Source: Bin80 sp965215475 (lineage in GTDB: Bacteria > Bacteroidota > Rhodothermia > Rhodothermales > Bin80). From it: DNA of 64,000 nt. Made by a program: the position numbers and the translations under genes. The stretch is taken from contig OZ244061.1 of the NCBI GenBank assembly GCA_965215475.1, positions 2,294,001 to 2,358,000 on the forward strand. The letters are read 5' to 3'. Below, one piece after another: positions 26,180 through 36,297 of this stretch (position 1 is the first letter of the stretch; every line of letters begins with the position of its first letter). Below the pieces are notes generated by a model, which searched no databases, had not been told where the DNA came from, and saw nothing but the letters and a program-made list of their open reading frames with translations.

Positions 26180-27433
26180 ATGTCTTATGTACATTTGGCT
26201 TCACCCAAATCGGGGGAGCCCATCCAATTCTCCGAAGGCTCTCTTCAGGTTCCCAATAACCCAATCATTCCCTTCATTGAAGGGGACGGGATTGGACCGG
26301 ATATCTGGGCGGCCGCCCGCTTTGTACTCGATCGTGCAGTCTCTCATGTATATGGAAAGGAGCGGGCAATTCACTGGTATGAGATCTATGCCGGAGACAA
26401 AGCGCAACGCAAGTTCCGGGAATGGTTGCCGGAAGACACTTTGCAGGCGATCCGGGACTATCGGATTGCCATCAAGGGACCGTTGACCACTCCGATAGGT
26501 GGCGGAATTCGAAGCCTGAATGTAGCCCTTCGCCAAAAGCTAGATCTATATGCATGTGTTCGCCCGACCCGATATTTTTCGGGAGTCCCATCCCCCGTCC
26601 GAAATCCCGAACTGGTGGACATGATTATTTTCCGCGAAAACGCCGAAGATATCTACGCCGGAATTGAATTTGAGAATGGAACAGAAGAGAGTCAGCGATT
26701 TCAGGATTTATTTCGAAAAACCTTTCCCGAGCATTATTCCAAGATCCGCTTTCCAGAAAGCAGTGGGATCGGAATCAAGCCGGTCTCCGAACAGGGGACG
26801 GAGCGAATTGTACGGGCTGCGATTGAGTATGCGATTGCGGAACGCAAGCCGAGTGTCACGCTGGTTCACAAGGGAAATATCATGAAGTATACCGAGGGAG
26901 CATTTCGGGATTGGGGATACAAGGTCGCTGCAGATCGGTTTGGAGCCACGCCGCTGGATGGAGGCCCATGGCATGTGCTGCGCCAGGATGGCCATGAGGT
27001 CATCATCAAAGATGTCATCGCGGATGCATTCCTCCAGCAAATCTTGACCCGGCCCAAAGAGTATAATGTGATTGCAACGATGAACCTGAATGGGGATTAC
27101 ATCTCAGATGCACTCGCAGCTCAGGTTGGCGGAATCGGGATTGCTCCAGGAGCGAATATCAATTATGATACCGGTCTGGCCCTCTTTGAGGCAACCCATG
27201 GAACGGCACCCAAGTATGCAGGACAGGATAAGGTCAATCCCAGTTCTGTATTGCTATCCGGCGAAATGATGCTCCGTCACTTGGGTTGGAAAGAGGCAGC
27301 GGATGCCATCATTGGTGCCGTCGAGAAGACGATTAGCCAAAAACGTGTGACCTATGACTTCCATCGATTGATGGAAGGAGCGATCCTGCTCAGTTGTAGC
27401 CAGTTTGGGAAGGCACTGGTAGAAAATTTATAG
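26180..27433 (+). CDS. icd: NADP-dependent isocitrate dehydrogenase
   Basis: About 417 residues from the ATG at 26180 (MSYVHLASPKSG); an in-frame upstream start at 26078 would overlap the previous gene and adds unrelated sequence. Motifs: PFIEGDGIGPDIW, the substrate region GPLTTPIGGGIRSLNVALRQ, RENAEDIYAGIEF, VHKGNIMKYTEG, and GIAPGANINYDTGLALFEATHGTAPKYAG (in parts), matching bacterial ICD of the TCA cycle, which converts isocitrate to 2-oxoglutarate. NADP preference is assumed from the family type. Confidence 0.95.
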   Translation: MSYVHLASPKSGEPIQFSEGSLQVPNNPIIPFIEGDGIGPDIWAAARFVLDRAVSHVYGKERAIHWYEIYAGDKAQRKFREWLPEDTLQAIRDYRIAIKGPLTTPIGGGIRSLNVALRQKLDLYACVRPTRYFSGVPSPVRNPELVDMIIFRENAEDIYAGIEFENGTEESQRFQDLFRKTFPEHYSKIRFPESSGIGIKPVSEQGTERIVRAAIEYAIAERKPSVTLVHKGNIMKYTEGAFRDWGYKVAADRFGATPLDGGPWHVLRQDGHEVIIKDVIADAFLQQILTRPKEYNVIATMNLNGDYISDALAAQVGGIGIAPGANINYDTGLALFEATHGTAPKYAGQDKVNPSSVLLSGEMMLRHLGWKEAADAIIGAVEKTISQKRVTYDFHRLMEGAILLSCSQFGKALVENL

Positions 27434-27582
27434 AGAATATCAAATGGTTCACCGAAGGATCTTAAAGGTATCGGCCGAAGAGATTCATACGAAACGCAAT
27501 CGGATCATCATTCTTTATGTCCATTTTCTTGGCACCGTATATGCCAAGAGGCGTTAAACAGAGCCTAACTCAGAATTAACTA

Positions 27583-28506
27583 ATGATTGAGGTCCAAAAT
27601 CTCAGTAAATCGTATGGCCCCGTGAAAGCCGTACGGTCCATTTCATTTCAGGTGAATCAGGGAGAGGTGGTTGGCTTTCTGGGTCCGAACGGCGCGGGCA
27701 AGTCCACGACCATGAAAGTGATGACAGGCTATCTTCCCCCGAACGAGGGGACCGTCCTGGTGGATGGTATGGATATACGGAAGGAAGTGCTTCCGGTCCG
27801 AGAAAGGATTGGCTACCTGCCCGAAAGTACTCCGTTGTATGAGGATATGATTACCTATGATTATCTGGAGTTTGTGGCCGCCATGCGCGGCGTCCCCGCA
27901 GAGGAGCGACCGGAACGGATTCGGGCAATGACCAAATCCTGCGGTCTTCATGATGTACTCGCAAAGCGTGTTGATGCGCTATCCAAGGGGTATCGGCAGC
28001 GGGTTGGCCTTGCACAGGCGATGATCCATAACCCTCCCATATTGATTTTAGATGAGCCAACCAGTGGTCTAGATCCAAACCAGATTGTCGAAATCCGCGA
28101 ACTCATTCGAGAGATCGGTAAAGAGCGAACCGTTGTGCTTTCTACACATATTTTATCGGAAGTACAGGCCTCATGTGATCGCGTGATCATCATTGACAAC
28201 GGGACCCTAGTTGCGGACGGTACCCCCGAAGAACTTCGTGCAAATCTTTCAGGGGGAGAGCAGGTGCTGATCACCTTGCTGGATCCCGAAGAAAATGTCG
28301 CCTCTGTTCTGGGTAACTGGGAGCCCGTCGAGGTCATTGAGCATGGTACGGACGATCATGGAGAGACCTATTTCCGTCTAACCTCATCCAGCGATATTCG
28401 GGCGGACCTGTTTCGGTTAGCTGTGAAACAGAACTGGACTCTCACTGGCCTACACCAAGAGAGCAAGAACCTGGAAGACGTCTTCCGGCAACTGACCAGC
28501 AGTTAA
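27583..28506 (+). CDS. gldA: ABC transporter ATP-binding protein (GldA-like)
   Basis: 307 residues: Walker A GPNGAGKST (about 35-43), Q-loop, signature region LSKGYRQRVGLAQAM, Walker B ILILDEPTSGLDP, switch His STHILSEV, and a C-terminal regulatory extension of about 80 residues. First gene of a tightly packed plus-strand run: ATPase, permease (41-base gap), GldG-like, DUF4340, htpG and sugar kinase. In gliding Bacteroidota GldA/F/G form an ABC complex; non-gliding relatives keep the genes, so motility itself cannot be concluded. Confidence 0.9.
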   Translation: MIEVQNLSKSYGPVKAVRSISFQVNQGEVVGFLGPNGAGKSTTMKVMTGYLPPNEGTVLVDGMDIRKEVLPVRERIGYLPESTPLYEDMITYDYLEFVAAMRGVPAEERPERIRAMTKSCGLHDVLAKRVDALSKGYRQRVGLAQAMIHNPPILILDEPTSGLDPNQIVEIRELIREIGKERTVVLSTHILSEVQASCDRVIIIDNGTLVADGTPEELRANLSGGEQVLITLLDPEENVASVLGNWEPVEVIEHGTDDHGETYFRLTSSSDIRADLFRLAVKQNWTLTGLHQESKNLEDVFRQLTSS

Positions 28507-28547
28507 ATCTGATCAGGATTTCCAAGATTATCAATATAGACGAAACC

Positions 28548-29255
28548 ATGCATCAAACCTGGATACTTACAAAGCGTGAGCTAAAGGCCTATTTTGATGG
28601 GCCGGCGGCGTATGTAGTTTTATGTGTATTCCTGGCCATCACAGGCTGGTTTTTCAGCAATGCACTCTTTCTACAGAACGTGGCTTCACTTCGTTCTGTA
28701 TTTTCAATTGCTCCCTTTATTTTCTTGTTCTTCATGCCGGCACTGACGATGGCGTCCTTTGCTGAGGAGCGCCGGGCAGGAACATTAGAATTACTTCTGA
28801 CCCTTCCGGTTCGCGATTGGCAGGTGATCCTGGGGAAGCTCCTGTCGGTCGCACTCCTGCTGCTTTTAGCGATTGCGCTCACGTTTGTATACGCAATTAC
28901 ACTCGCCCTATTGGGAGACGTGGACTTAGGTGGGACGGTCGGAGGTTATTTAGGGTTATTTTTACTGGGGATCACTTATGGCGCGATTGGCATTTGGGCC
29001 AGTAGCCTGACCCGCAACCAAATTGTCGCATTCATCCTTGGTTTTGCCATTATCTTCCTTCTGTTCTTGTTGGATAAGATTACGGACTTTGTCCCGAGTC
29101 AACTTGGAGTGATTCTACAATATTTGGGTGCGGATTATCATTTTCAGAACCTGATGCGTGGGGTGATTGATACACGTGATATCCTTTACTATGTGTCGGT
29201 AACGGGATTTGCCTTCTTGTTGACGACTTATACCTTGGCCAAGCGGCCAGAATAG
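28548..29255 (+). CDS. gldF: ABC transporter permease (GldF-like, ABC-2 type)
   Basis: 235 residues with about six hydrophobic helices and the ABC-2 pattern: N-terminal amphipathic segment TKRELKAYFDGPAAYV, the conserved FAEERRAGTLELLLTLPVRDWQVILGK loop (in parts), then helices to the C-terminus. It should pair with the preceding ATPase and the following GldG-like protein. Confidence 0.9.
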   Translation: MHQTWILTKRELKAYFDGPAAYVVLCVFLAITGWFFSNALFLQNVASLRSVFSIAPFIFLFFMPALTMASFAEERRAGTLELLLTLPVRDWQVILGKLLSVALLLLLAIALTFVYAITLALLGDVDLGGTVGGYLGLFLLGITYGAIGIWASSLTRNQIVAFILGFAIIFLLFLLDKITDFVPSQLGVILQYLGADYHFQNLMRGVIDTRDILYYVSVTGFAFLLTTYTLAKRPE

Positions 29256-29276
29256 ACTGATTGTGACTGCGGAGCC

Positions 29277-30791
29277 ATGAAACAAGATTTTTCCAGACAA
29301 ACTACATTACTTCTCGCGGCTGCGATTCTGGTCGTGGTCAACCTGATTGGGCTCAACATTTTTGGTCGACTAGATCTCACAGATGATCGGGTTTACTCTC
29401 TTTCCCGCGCGTCCAAGGATATTGTCGAGACCCTTGAGGATCCGGTGACGATCACAGCTTTCTTTACGGCGGATCTTCCGGCGCAATTTGCCTCAAATCG
29501 GAGATTTTTAAGAGATAAACTGAATGACTATCGTGCATATGGAGGTCAGAATATTGAGTATCAGTTTATCGATCCAGGAGAGGATGAAGACCTTCGCGGT
29601 GAAGCTACGCGATTGGGGATTCCGCCGGTTCAGATCCAAGTAATCGAGAGTGATAACGTGCAGCTGAAGAATGCCTATATGGGGATCGCGATTGAGTATG
29701 AGAACAACCGTGAAACCATCCCGGTCATTCAGGATCTTTCACGACTTGAGTATGATCTCACGAGTGCAATCCGGCGATTGACGCGTGAGGAGAAGCCGGT
29801 GGCAGGATTCTGGACAGGTCATGGCGAGCCGGATCCTATGCAGAATATGCAGACCCTACAGCAAAGCCTCTCGACGAATTATGAAGCTCGGAGTGTAACG
29901 GCGGCGGACCTGGAAGGAGAGGGGAGTCCAGATGTATTACTGGTCATTGCGCCAACCGATACGATCCCCGAGGCCGATCTGCAGGCACTGGATGCATACA
30001 TCATGGACGGTGGGCGTGTCGGATTCTTACTGAACCGCGTGGCCGCGAACTTGCAGGCAGGTCAGGCCGTCGAATTAAATACTGGCATTGAACCGCTCCT
30101 CGCAAATTATGGCATCATCCTCACCCCGAACCTGATCATGGATGAGCAAAGCTCTGTCGTGACCGTACAGCGGCGTCAGGGCTTTTTTAATATTTCCCAA
30201 CAGATTCAGTACCCCCTCTTTCCGGTTGCTTCCCGATTCAATCCAGAGAATCAAATGGTGAATCGGTTACAGGAGCTCATGTTTTACTTTGTGAGTTCGA
30301 TTGATACAAGTGCTGCGCTACCCTCTGGAGTGATACTGGATCCCCTCATATACTCGTCTCCGCAGAGTGGTTTGCAGCAGGGATTCTTTATGTTGCAACC
30401 AACAGAGACCTCGGCAACGTTATCGGGAGGTCCTTATCTATTGGGTGCAGCCTATACCGGTCCGTTTCCTAGTATGTATACGCCTGGAACCACTAGCCCA
30501 CCGACGCGACTCGTGGTTGTGGGGGATGGAGATTTCGTGAACGAATCCATTGTTCCCCCGAATGGAGGCAATACTCAGTTTGCATTAAACCTGGTTGATT
30601 GGCTTGCTCAGGATGAGGCTCTGCTGAGTATTCGCTCCAAATCGATTGAGCCAAGGACACTTCGGGATACCTCGGAAGGTATGCGTCCCGTGATCAAATA
30701 TGCGAACATGCTCGGACCGCTCCTGATTGTGGTTTTGTTTGGGCTTGTACGTTGGCACAGGCGGCGCACAAGACAAATTGTAGTTCTGTAA
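29277..30791 (+). CDS. gldG: GldG-family ABC transporter accessory protein
   Basis: 504 residues: an N-terminal membrane helix (LLLAAAILVVVNLIGLNIFG), a large extracytoplasmic domain (LDLTDDRVYSLSRASKDIV start and FWTGHGEPDP, both typical of GldG/ABC_transp_aux), and a C-terminal helix (MLGPLLIVVLFGLVRWHRRR). Twenty-one bases after the permease. It probably completes the membrane part of the transporter. Its substrate is unknown. Confidence 0.88.
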   Translation: MKQDFSRQTTLLLAAAILVVVNLIGLNIFGRLDLTDDRVYSLSRASKDIVETLEDPVTITAFFTADLPAQFASNRRFLRDKLNDYRAYGGQNIEYQFIDPGEDEDLRGEATRLGIPPVQIQVIESDNVQLKNAYMGIAIEYENNRETIPVIQDLSRLEYDLTSAIRRLTREEKPVAGFWTGHGEPDPMQNMQTLQQSLSTNYEARSVTAADLEGEGSPDVLLVIAPTDTIPEADLQALDAYIMDGGRVGFLLNRVAANLQAGQAVELNTGIEPLLANYGIILTPNLIMDEQSSVVTVQRRQGFFNISQQIQYPLFPVASRFNPENQMVNRLQELMFYFVSSIDTSAALPSGVILDPLIYSSPQSGLQQGFFMLQPTETSATLSGGPYLLGAAYTGPFPSMYTPGTTSPPTRLVVVGDGDFVNESIVPPNGGNTQFALNLVDWLAQDEALLSIRSKSIEPRTLRDTSEGMRPVIKYANMLGPLLIVVLFGLVRWHRRRTRQIVVL

Positions 30792-30802
30792 TTACCTGAC
30801 CC

Positions 30803-31693
30803 ATGCGACAAAGACAAACACTTGTACTTGGTGGTACACTAGTTTTACTCTTGGCGATTGCCTGGTTTTCTGGTGTATTTGACCGAAACCCGACTAGTAT
30901 TCGTCTACCGGATTTAGATCTTCCGATGGATGAAGTAACACATATGTCCGTTTTGCTGCCAGATGTAAAACTGGATCTGGAAAAACAAGATTCCAAGTGG
31001 TTCGTACGCGCACCTGTAGACATGCCCGCTGATTCGTCCACAATAGATCGTGTTCTCACAGAACTGAGCGATCTTTCCCTGAATAATCGCGCCACCAGTA
31101 ATACAGATCGATACGAGATCTACGGGATTGATTCGACGGCGACGACGGTGATGCTCACTTGGCCGGATGGATCCGAAGAGATTGTGATTTCAAGACAGGG
31201 ACGGGATTATATGTCGATTTATGTTCGCATCGGAGAGGATCCCAATGTATACTCGACCAATGGCCGAGTCACGATCAACCAAGATCCTGAACGGTGGCGA
31301 GATCGCAGAGTCGTGGATCTTGGAATGGGAACGATTACGTCCGCACAGGTAAAGCGACAGGATGTCTCGTATGAGGTTTTTCTTGAAGGCGAAACGTGGA
31401 TGATCGATGGTCAACCTGGAGATAGTTTAGAGATTACAAATTGGCTACGCCGATTTGCCCCGCTGAGTGCGGATGGATTCTTTGATGATCTCCCCGTACA
31501 GATTCTAACAGATTCCAGTTATCGCATTGACTTCTCTACCAATACGAATACGACGGTGTCTCTGCAAGCCATGCCAGCAGATCTTGCCGTCGCTCTAGCT
31601 CTCAGTGGAGGTCAGCATACGTACAGGGTTTTCGAAAGTAAATTAGATCAATTATTCCCGGAGCGGAATTCATTGCTTGCTTCGGGAGAGTAA
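30803..31693 (+). CDS. DUF4340 domain-containing membrane-anchored protein
   Basis: 296 residues with an N-terminal helix (LVLGGTLVLLLAIAWFSGVF) and an extracytoplasmic domain containing repeated DUF4340-type strands (WFVRAPVDMPADSSTIDRVLTELSDL in parts; VVDLGMGTITSAQVKR; WMIDGQPGDS). DUF4340 proteins are regular neighbours of GldG-type ABC genes. It starts 11 bases after gldG and ends 14 bases before htpG. Confidence 0.85.
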   Translation: MRQRQTLVLGGTLVLLLAIAWFSGVFDRNPTSIRLPDLDLPMDEVTHMSVLLPDVKLDLEKQDSKWFVRAPVDMPADSSTIDRVLTELSDLSLNNRATSNTDRYEIYGIDSTATTVMLTWPDGSEEIVISRQGRDYMSIYVRIGEDPNVYSTNGRVTINQDPERWRDRRVVDLGMGTITSAQVKRQDVSYEVFLEGETWMIDGQPGDSLEITNWLRRFAPLSADGFFDDLPVQILTDSSYRIDFSTNTNTTVSLQAMPADLAVALALSGGQHTYRVFESKLDQLFPERNSLLASGE

Positions 31694-31707
31694 ACGGAAT
31701 TCATTGG

Positions 31708-33555
31708 ATGGCCGAGAATACATCAACGCAGCAGTTTGAGTATAAGGCAGAGATGCAGCAACTTTTGCATCTCATCGTCAACTCTCTCTACACAAACCAA
31801 GAGATTTTCCTTCGAGAACTGATCTCTAACGCGTCGGATGCCCTGAATAAGGCTCGTTTCCGGCATCTGACCGATCATTCTGAGGCGAGCCAAAAAGAGC
31901 TTCAAATCACGATTACTTTGGATCAGGAGGCGAATACTCTCTCCATAGAAGATACGGGGATTGGGATGACGCGCGATGATTTGATTGAGCGTTTAGGGAC
32001 GATCGCAAGTAGTGGTACACGTGCATTTATTGAGGAGAAGAAAGCTTCGGATTCCCCCGTGGATGCAGGCATGATTGGGCAGTTTGGTGTCGGCTTCTAT
32101 TCGGCGTTCATGGTCGCAGATGAAGTTGTGCTTGAAACCCTGCATGCCGATGAAGGGGCTGAACCATTCAATTGGAAAAGTGATGGAACGGGAATGTACA
32201 CGATTCGCCCGGGTTCGCGCCAGGAGCATGGGACTAAGATTACATTACACCTGAAAGAGGAGGCGAAAGAATTTGCAGAAGAGACCCGTATCCGATCCAT
32301 CATCCGGAAGTACTCCAATTTTGTAGACTTTCCGATCCGGCTTGGATCGGACCAGGTAAATACACTGGAGGCACTATGGAAAAAGCGTAAGGAGGATATT
32401 ACCGAGGAGGAACGTAGCGAGTTCTATAAATTTGTAACGGGTGATTTTTCAGAACCTTTTGGGCATCTGCACCTACAGATCGAGGGGCTTCTTTCCTTTG
32501 AGGCTCTACTATTTATCCCTGCCCAGGCTCCTATGTCGTTCTTCCGGGAAGATCGCCGGAGTGACCTTCACTTGTATTGTTCGGGCGTGTTTGTACGGGA
32601 TGATGCCGAGGAGCTTCTTCCTGATTACCTCCACTTTGTCCGAGGGGTCGTGGATACAGATGATCTTCCGTTAAATGTGTCGAGGGAAGTAACCCAAAAT
32701 AGTCCTGTCGCACAACGCATTCGGTCCACGCTTACCGGAAAATTGCTTGGTCTTTTAAAGGATTGGGCGACCGAGGATGGAAAGCGATATGAGAAATTTT
32801 TCATGAATTTTGGCCCCGTGCTGAAGATGGGATTGTGGAGCGATCTTTCTCGGCGTGATGAACTGCTTGAATTGATGCGGTACCCGTCTACAAACCGTGA
32901 GGATCTCACCTCGCTCCATGACTATGTGGAGCGTATGTCTGGGGATCAGGAAACTATTTATTATTTACTCGCAGATTCTACTGACTCTGCCCGAAAGAGT
33001 CCTCATCTTGAAGTATTCGCGCGGAAAGGGATTGAGGTGCTGCTTCTTCCGGATCCTGTCGATGCGCTCACCCTTCCAAACGTGCAGAAGTTTGAGGAAA
33101 TGAACTTCACCAGCGTTACTGCCGCCGAGCTTGATTTGGGGGAGGATGAAGAATCCGAATCGCTGCCCGGAGATGATCGGGATGAGTTACTATCCCTCTT
33201 TCGAATCCAGTTGGGAGATCGGATACAGGATGTCGTCGTCTCCAAACGCTTGGTGGATTCTGCTGCGACACTCGTGGCGGCAAAAGATGGAGTGGATCCT
33301 CAACTAGAGCGGATGATGAAATCCATGAATCCCGACTATGAAGGGATGAAGAAAGTGCTGGAGATCAATGTAGAGCATCCGCTGATGCAAAATATTCTGG
33401 CACTCAAATCTTCTGAAAATCAGGATGCACTGATGGAAGAAGCGATTGAACAGGTCTACGAAGGAGCCCTTTTACTGGATGGGAATCTTGTAGAACCCTC
33501 TGCGTTTGTAGCACGCATGACTCGTATCCTTGTTAATGCAACGCGCACTCCGTAA
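31708..33555 (+). CDS. htpG: Molecular chaperone HtpG (Hsp90)
   Basis: 615 residues. The GHKL ATPase start has LRELISNASDALNKARF, DTGIGMTRDDL, GTIASSGTRAF and GQFGVGFYSAFMVAD, followed by the middle domain (GVVDTDDLPLNVSRE) and C-terminal dimerisation domain. It lies at the end of the Gld-like unit, a position that may be incidental; heat-shock regulation is not visible. Confidence 0.96.
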   Translation: MAENTSTQQFEYKAEMQQLLHLIVNSLYTNQEIFLRELISNASDALNKARFRHLTDHSEASQKELQITITLDQEANTLSIEDTGIGMTRDDLIERLGTIASSGTRAFIEEKKASDSPVDAGMIGQFGVGFYSAFMVADEVVLETLHADEGAEPFNWKSDGTGMYTIRPGSRQEHGTKITLHLKEEAKEFAEETRIRSIIRKYSNFVDFPIRLGSDQVNTLEALWKKRKEDITEEERSEFYKFVTGDFSEPFGHLHLQIEGLLSFEALLFIPAQAPMSFFREDRRSDLHLYCSGVFVRDDAEELLPDYLHFVRGVVDTDDLPLNVSREVTQNSPVAQRIRSTLTGKLLGLLKDWATEDGKRYEKFFMNFGPVLKMGLWSDLSRRDELLELMRYPSTNREDLTSLHDYVERMSGDQETIYYLLADSTDSARKSPHLEVFARKGIEVLLLPDPVDALTLPNVQKFEEMNFTSVTAAELDLGEDEESESLPGDDRDELLSLFRIQLGDRIQDVVVSKRLVDSAATLVAAKDGVDPQLERMMKSMNPDYEGMKKVLEINVEHPLMQNILALKSSENQDALMEEAIEQVYEGALLLDGNLVEPSAFVARMTRILVNATRTP

Positions 33556-33563
33556 TCTATAGC

Positions 33564-34442
33564 GTGAAAAGCCCAACACTCCTTGGAGGTATTGAAGCAG
33601 GAGGAACGAAATTCGTCTGTGCGATTGGTCATCCACCAGACGAGATTCATGCGGTAGAACGATTCCCCACGACGACCCCAGAAGAGACGATCGGTCGAAC
33701 GGTGGAATTCTTTCGTGCACAACCGCAGTTGCCGGATTCCATTGGCATCGCCACGTTTGGCCCGGCGGATGTGCGGCCAGATTCGAAGACGTATGGATTT
33801 ATTACCAGTACCCCAAAACCAGGCTGGTCGAATACAGACGTAGCGGGGCAGATTATGCGAGAGCTGCGACGGCCGGTTGCCTTTGATACGGACGTCAATG
33901 GTGCGGCGGTCGGGGAATATTTATGGGGAGCTGGGCAGGGGAAGCAGAACCTTCTCTATTTGTCGATCGGGACAGGGGTTGGAGGTGGTGCGATAGTGAA
34001 TGGTCAGCCGATTCATGGACTTGTGCATCCAGAGATGGGGCATCTTTTTTTGCCGCGCGCTGAAGAATATGATTACAAGGGAAATTGTCCTTTTCATGGG
34101 GATTGTTTGGAGGGAATGGTATCAGGCCCGGCGATCCAGGCACATTGGGGAATTCCCGCTGAGAACCTTCCACCCGATCATACTGCATGGTCTTTTGTGG
34201 CCCACTATCTTTCGTACGCGGTAACCAACATGATTCTGATTCTCTCACCGGAACGGGTCATTATGGGGGGCGGAGTGATGCAGCAGACGCATTTATTTCC
34301 GGCTATTCGTTCACGAGTCCAGTCACATTTGAATGGATATGTGAAGGCAAAAGAACTAATTGATCAGATTGACCAGTATATCGTTCCTCCCGGGCTTGGA
34401 AACAGAGCGGGGGTATTGGGAGCGATGGCGCTCCCGCTGTAA
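33564..34442 (+). CDS. ROK-family fructokinase-like sugar kinase
   Basis: 292 residues starting at GTG (33564), 8 bases after htpG. ROK motifs: GGIEAGGTKFVCAIG (ATP-binding start), DTDVNGAAVGEYLWGAG, LYLSIGTGVGGGAIVNG, and the ROK zinc site with GHLFLPRAEEYDYKGNCPFHGDCLEGM (in parts: H-x...C-x4-C-x?-C). The EAGGTKF start and CPFHGDCLEG resemble ROK fructokinases (Mak/GmuE type). It phosphorylates a free hexose, probably fructose. Confidence 0.88.
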   Translation: MKSPTLLGGIEAGGTKFVCAIGHPPDEIHAVERFPTTTPEETIGRTVEFFRAQPQLPDSIGIATFGPADVRPDSKTYGFITSTPKPGWSNTDVAGQIMRELRRPVAFDTDVNGAAVGEYLWGAGQGKQNLLYLSIGTGVGGGAIVNGQPIHGLVHPEMGHLFLPRAEEYDYKGNCPFHGDCLEGMVSGPAIQAHWGIPAENLPPDHTAWSFVAHYLSYAVTNMILILSPERVIMGGGVMQQTHLFPAIRSRVQSHLNGYVKAKELIDQIDQYIVPPGLGNRAGVLGAMALPL

Positions 34443-34497
34443 TCTCTCCTACGGTTGGCCTTCTGGAAGAGGCAGAAGCAAGCGTGTAGATGAGGAT

Positions 34498-36222
34498 TCA
34501 CGATTCCAGGGAGAATAGGGTTGGAGTTGACCCGCCGTGAGGCCCGCCCCATTCAGGAATGCGATGATCATTGTACAGACGTGTCCTTTGCAGGTCTAAA
34601 GCAGAAAAAATATCATCCAATGAGGGAGTAGGCTCTTTCAATGCAGGTAAACGGGCCTTTGCCTCCAAAAGAAATCGTTGCCTGGTTAGTTCCTCCCTAC
34701 GATAGGCCTCTTCCCACCAGGTCATAATTCGATCCTGGGATTTTCGAAGGGTAATATTATTGGGCAAGTGATCTTTCTTCTGGCGATTTGAGGTCTGGTT
34801 CGCAGGCATCAAATTCCAGAGATCGTCGCATGGCCAGGCTGCCCAGGGAAGACAATGATCAATATCCATATTGCTCCTGTTTAGTTTCTTGCCAGTCCAT
34901 ACGCAATAGATTGGTTGCGTACGCAGGAGCTCTAGTGCACGCTCGCGAACCTCTTTTTGATTACGTTCGGGTTCGTAGGGGCGCATCAGATATCTTAACT
35001 CCAATTCGTTCAACGGTCTCTTCTGCAGCTCCGCATATCTCTGTGTCAGTCTGATCCATTCCTCGACCAATACGGGTTCAATCCATATGCTATAACGTTG
35101 CAGTGCACGCCAGAGATGGCTTGGGACGATCATGTTTCCAAATACGGAGAAATAATCTTCGTTAAGTGTAATCACAGAGCCAGTCCGGAATCGTTGTCGC
35201 TCAATCTTAAATATCGGTGATCCATCAGGATAGGAAAGGTATCGCACCGGCATTTTTTCGATGGTTTCCGCGGCATTTCGGAGAGAGTTGGTCAAGATTT
35301 TTCCGAGATCTTCATACAATGTAGCCCCCGGTCGGAGTTGGATGGTTTCTTGTGGATGATGGAGAAGATTTTCAAGAGCCGCTTTGGCAAATCCGAGGCG
35401 ATGTCCGCCAGATAAATTTTTGCGGCTCTGGGGCATATCCTCTTTCAATAATGGGAGGTAAAGCTGGATCCAGGCAAGTGCAACCGCCCCCATGGGAATC
35501 GTGATCTGATTCGGTCCTGATTCACGGGCCAATCCAGGCGATATGCTGGCGACCCGGCACAGAGATCTCAACAGTGCGAGCTTGTAGGTGGAAGACTTGT
35601 TGTCCAGCAATATGATCTGCCGAATTAAAGGTAAAGCGCCGGTACCATCATCAGGCAACCGGATAATCATCTGATACCATTGAACTTCGGTTCGACCAAG
35701 AATGTCGGCTACTTGCTTGGTTGATTCGACGTATGCTCCGTATCGGAGAGCAAGTTGTTCGATTTCCGTGACCGTAACAGGATACATCTTGCGGTGGATC
35801 TCGATCGGTGTGCGGAATGAGATGGCGATGACGCCTCTGGGTTTTAGGAGTGCGACAAGTTTTCGAAAGCTACGTTCTCGGTCATTTTCGGGGATGAACA
35901 TCCAGACGGCATTAAGAAGAATCAGATCGAACGATATACCGGATCGGCTGATCTTTTTAATGTCAGGCAGGCGATCTGCAATTAATGTGAAGGGAGGTCC
36001 GGAGTGGAATCGTTTTGCCTCCCGGCGCATATCGCTGGATGGCTCTACTGCAATCACTCGGTGTCCCTTAGACGCAAGCCAAGCCGCATCCCGCCCGCTC
36101 CCGGATCCGACATCCAAAATACTGGCAGGTTCTTGCGGGATATAGGGATCAAGCCAGGCATTGACCTTCCCGGGATCAACGGACTCATAATTAGCCGCGC
36201 GCTGTACGCTGTCGAATGCCAT
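34498..36222 (-). CDS. Class I methyltransferase fused to an HNH endonuclease
   Basis: 574 residues. The N-terminus is a class I SAM methyltransferase: motif I ILDVGSGSGRDAAWLA (about 35-50), acidic strand end AVEPSSDM, and motif IV region FDLILLNAVWMFIP (about 98-110). A middle domain (about 195-420; LLDNKSSTYKLALLRSLCR) resembles segments found before HNH nucleases. The C-terminal HNH reads CVWTGKKL ... DIDHCLPW ... DDLWNLMPANQTSNRQKKDHLP (Cys440, Asp455-His456, Asn470, His485). It may methylate small molecules, RNA or DNA and cut nucleic acid; a defence role is plausible but unproven. It stands alone on minus between the sugar kinase and the aldolase, without restriction or defence neighbours. 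Confidence 0.85.
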   Translation of the reverse strand: MAFDSVQRAANYESVDPGKVNAWLDPYIPQEPASILDVGSGSGRDAAWLASKGHRVIAVEPSSDMRREAKRFHSGPPFTLIADRLPDIKKISRSGISFDLILLNAVWMFIPENDRERSFRKLVALLKPRGVIAISFRTPIEIHRKMYPVTVTEIEQLALRYGAYVESTKQVADILGRTEVQWYQMIIRLPDDGTGALPLIRQIILLDNKSSTYKLALLRSLCRVASISPGLARESGPNQITIPMGAVALAWIQLYLPLLKEDMPQSRKNLSGGHRLGFAKAALENLLHHPQETIQLRPGATLYEDLGKILTNSLRNAAETIEKMPVRYLSYPDGSPIFKIERQRFRTGSVITLNEDYFSVFGNMIVPSHLWRALQRYSIWIEPVLVEEWIRLTQRYAELQKRPLNELELRYLMRPYEPERNQKEVRERALELLRTQPIYCVWTGKKLNRSNMDIDHCLPWAAWPCDDLWNLMPANQTSNRQKKDHLPNNITLRKSQDRIMTWWEEAYRREELTRQRFLLEAKARLPALKEPTPSLDDIFSALDLQRTRLYNDHRIPEWGGPHGGSTPTLFSLES

Positions 36223-36297
36223 GAATATCCAAGTCCTATAAGAAGTCGGAGCGAGTCTTTATTGTTCGACTGCATCCATTGAATTCGGGTAAATAAA

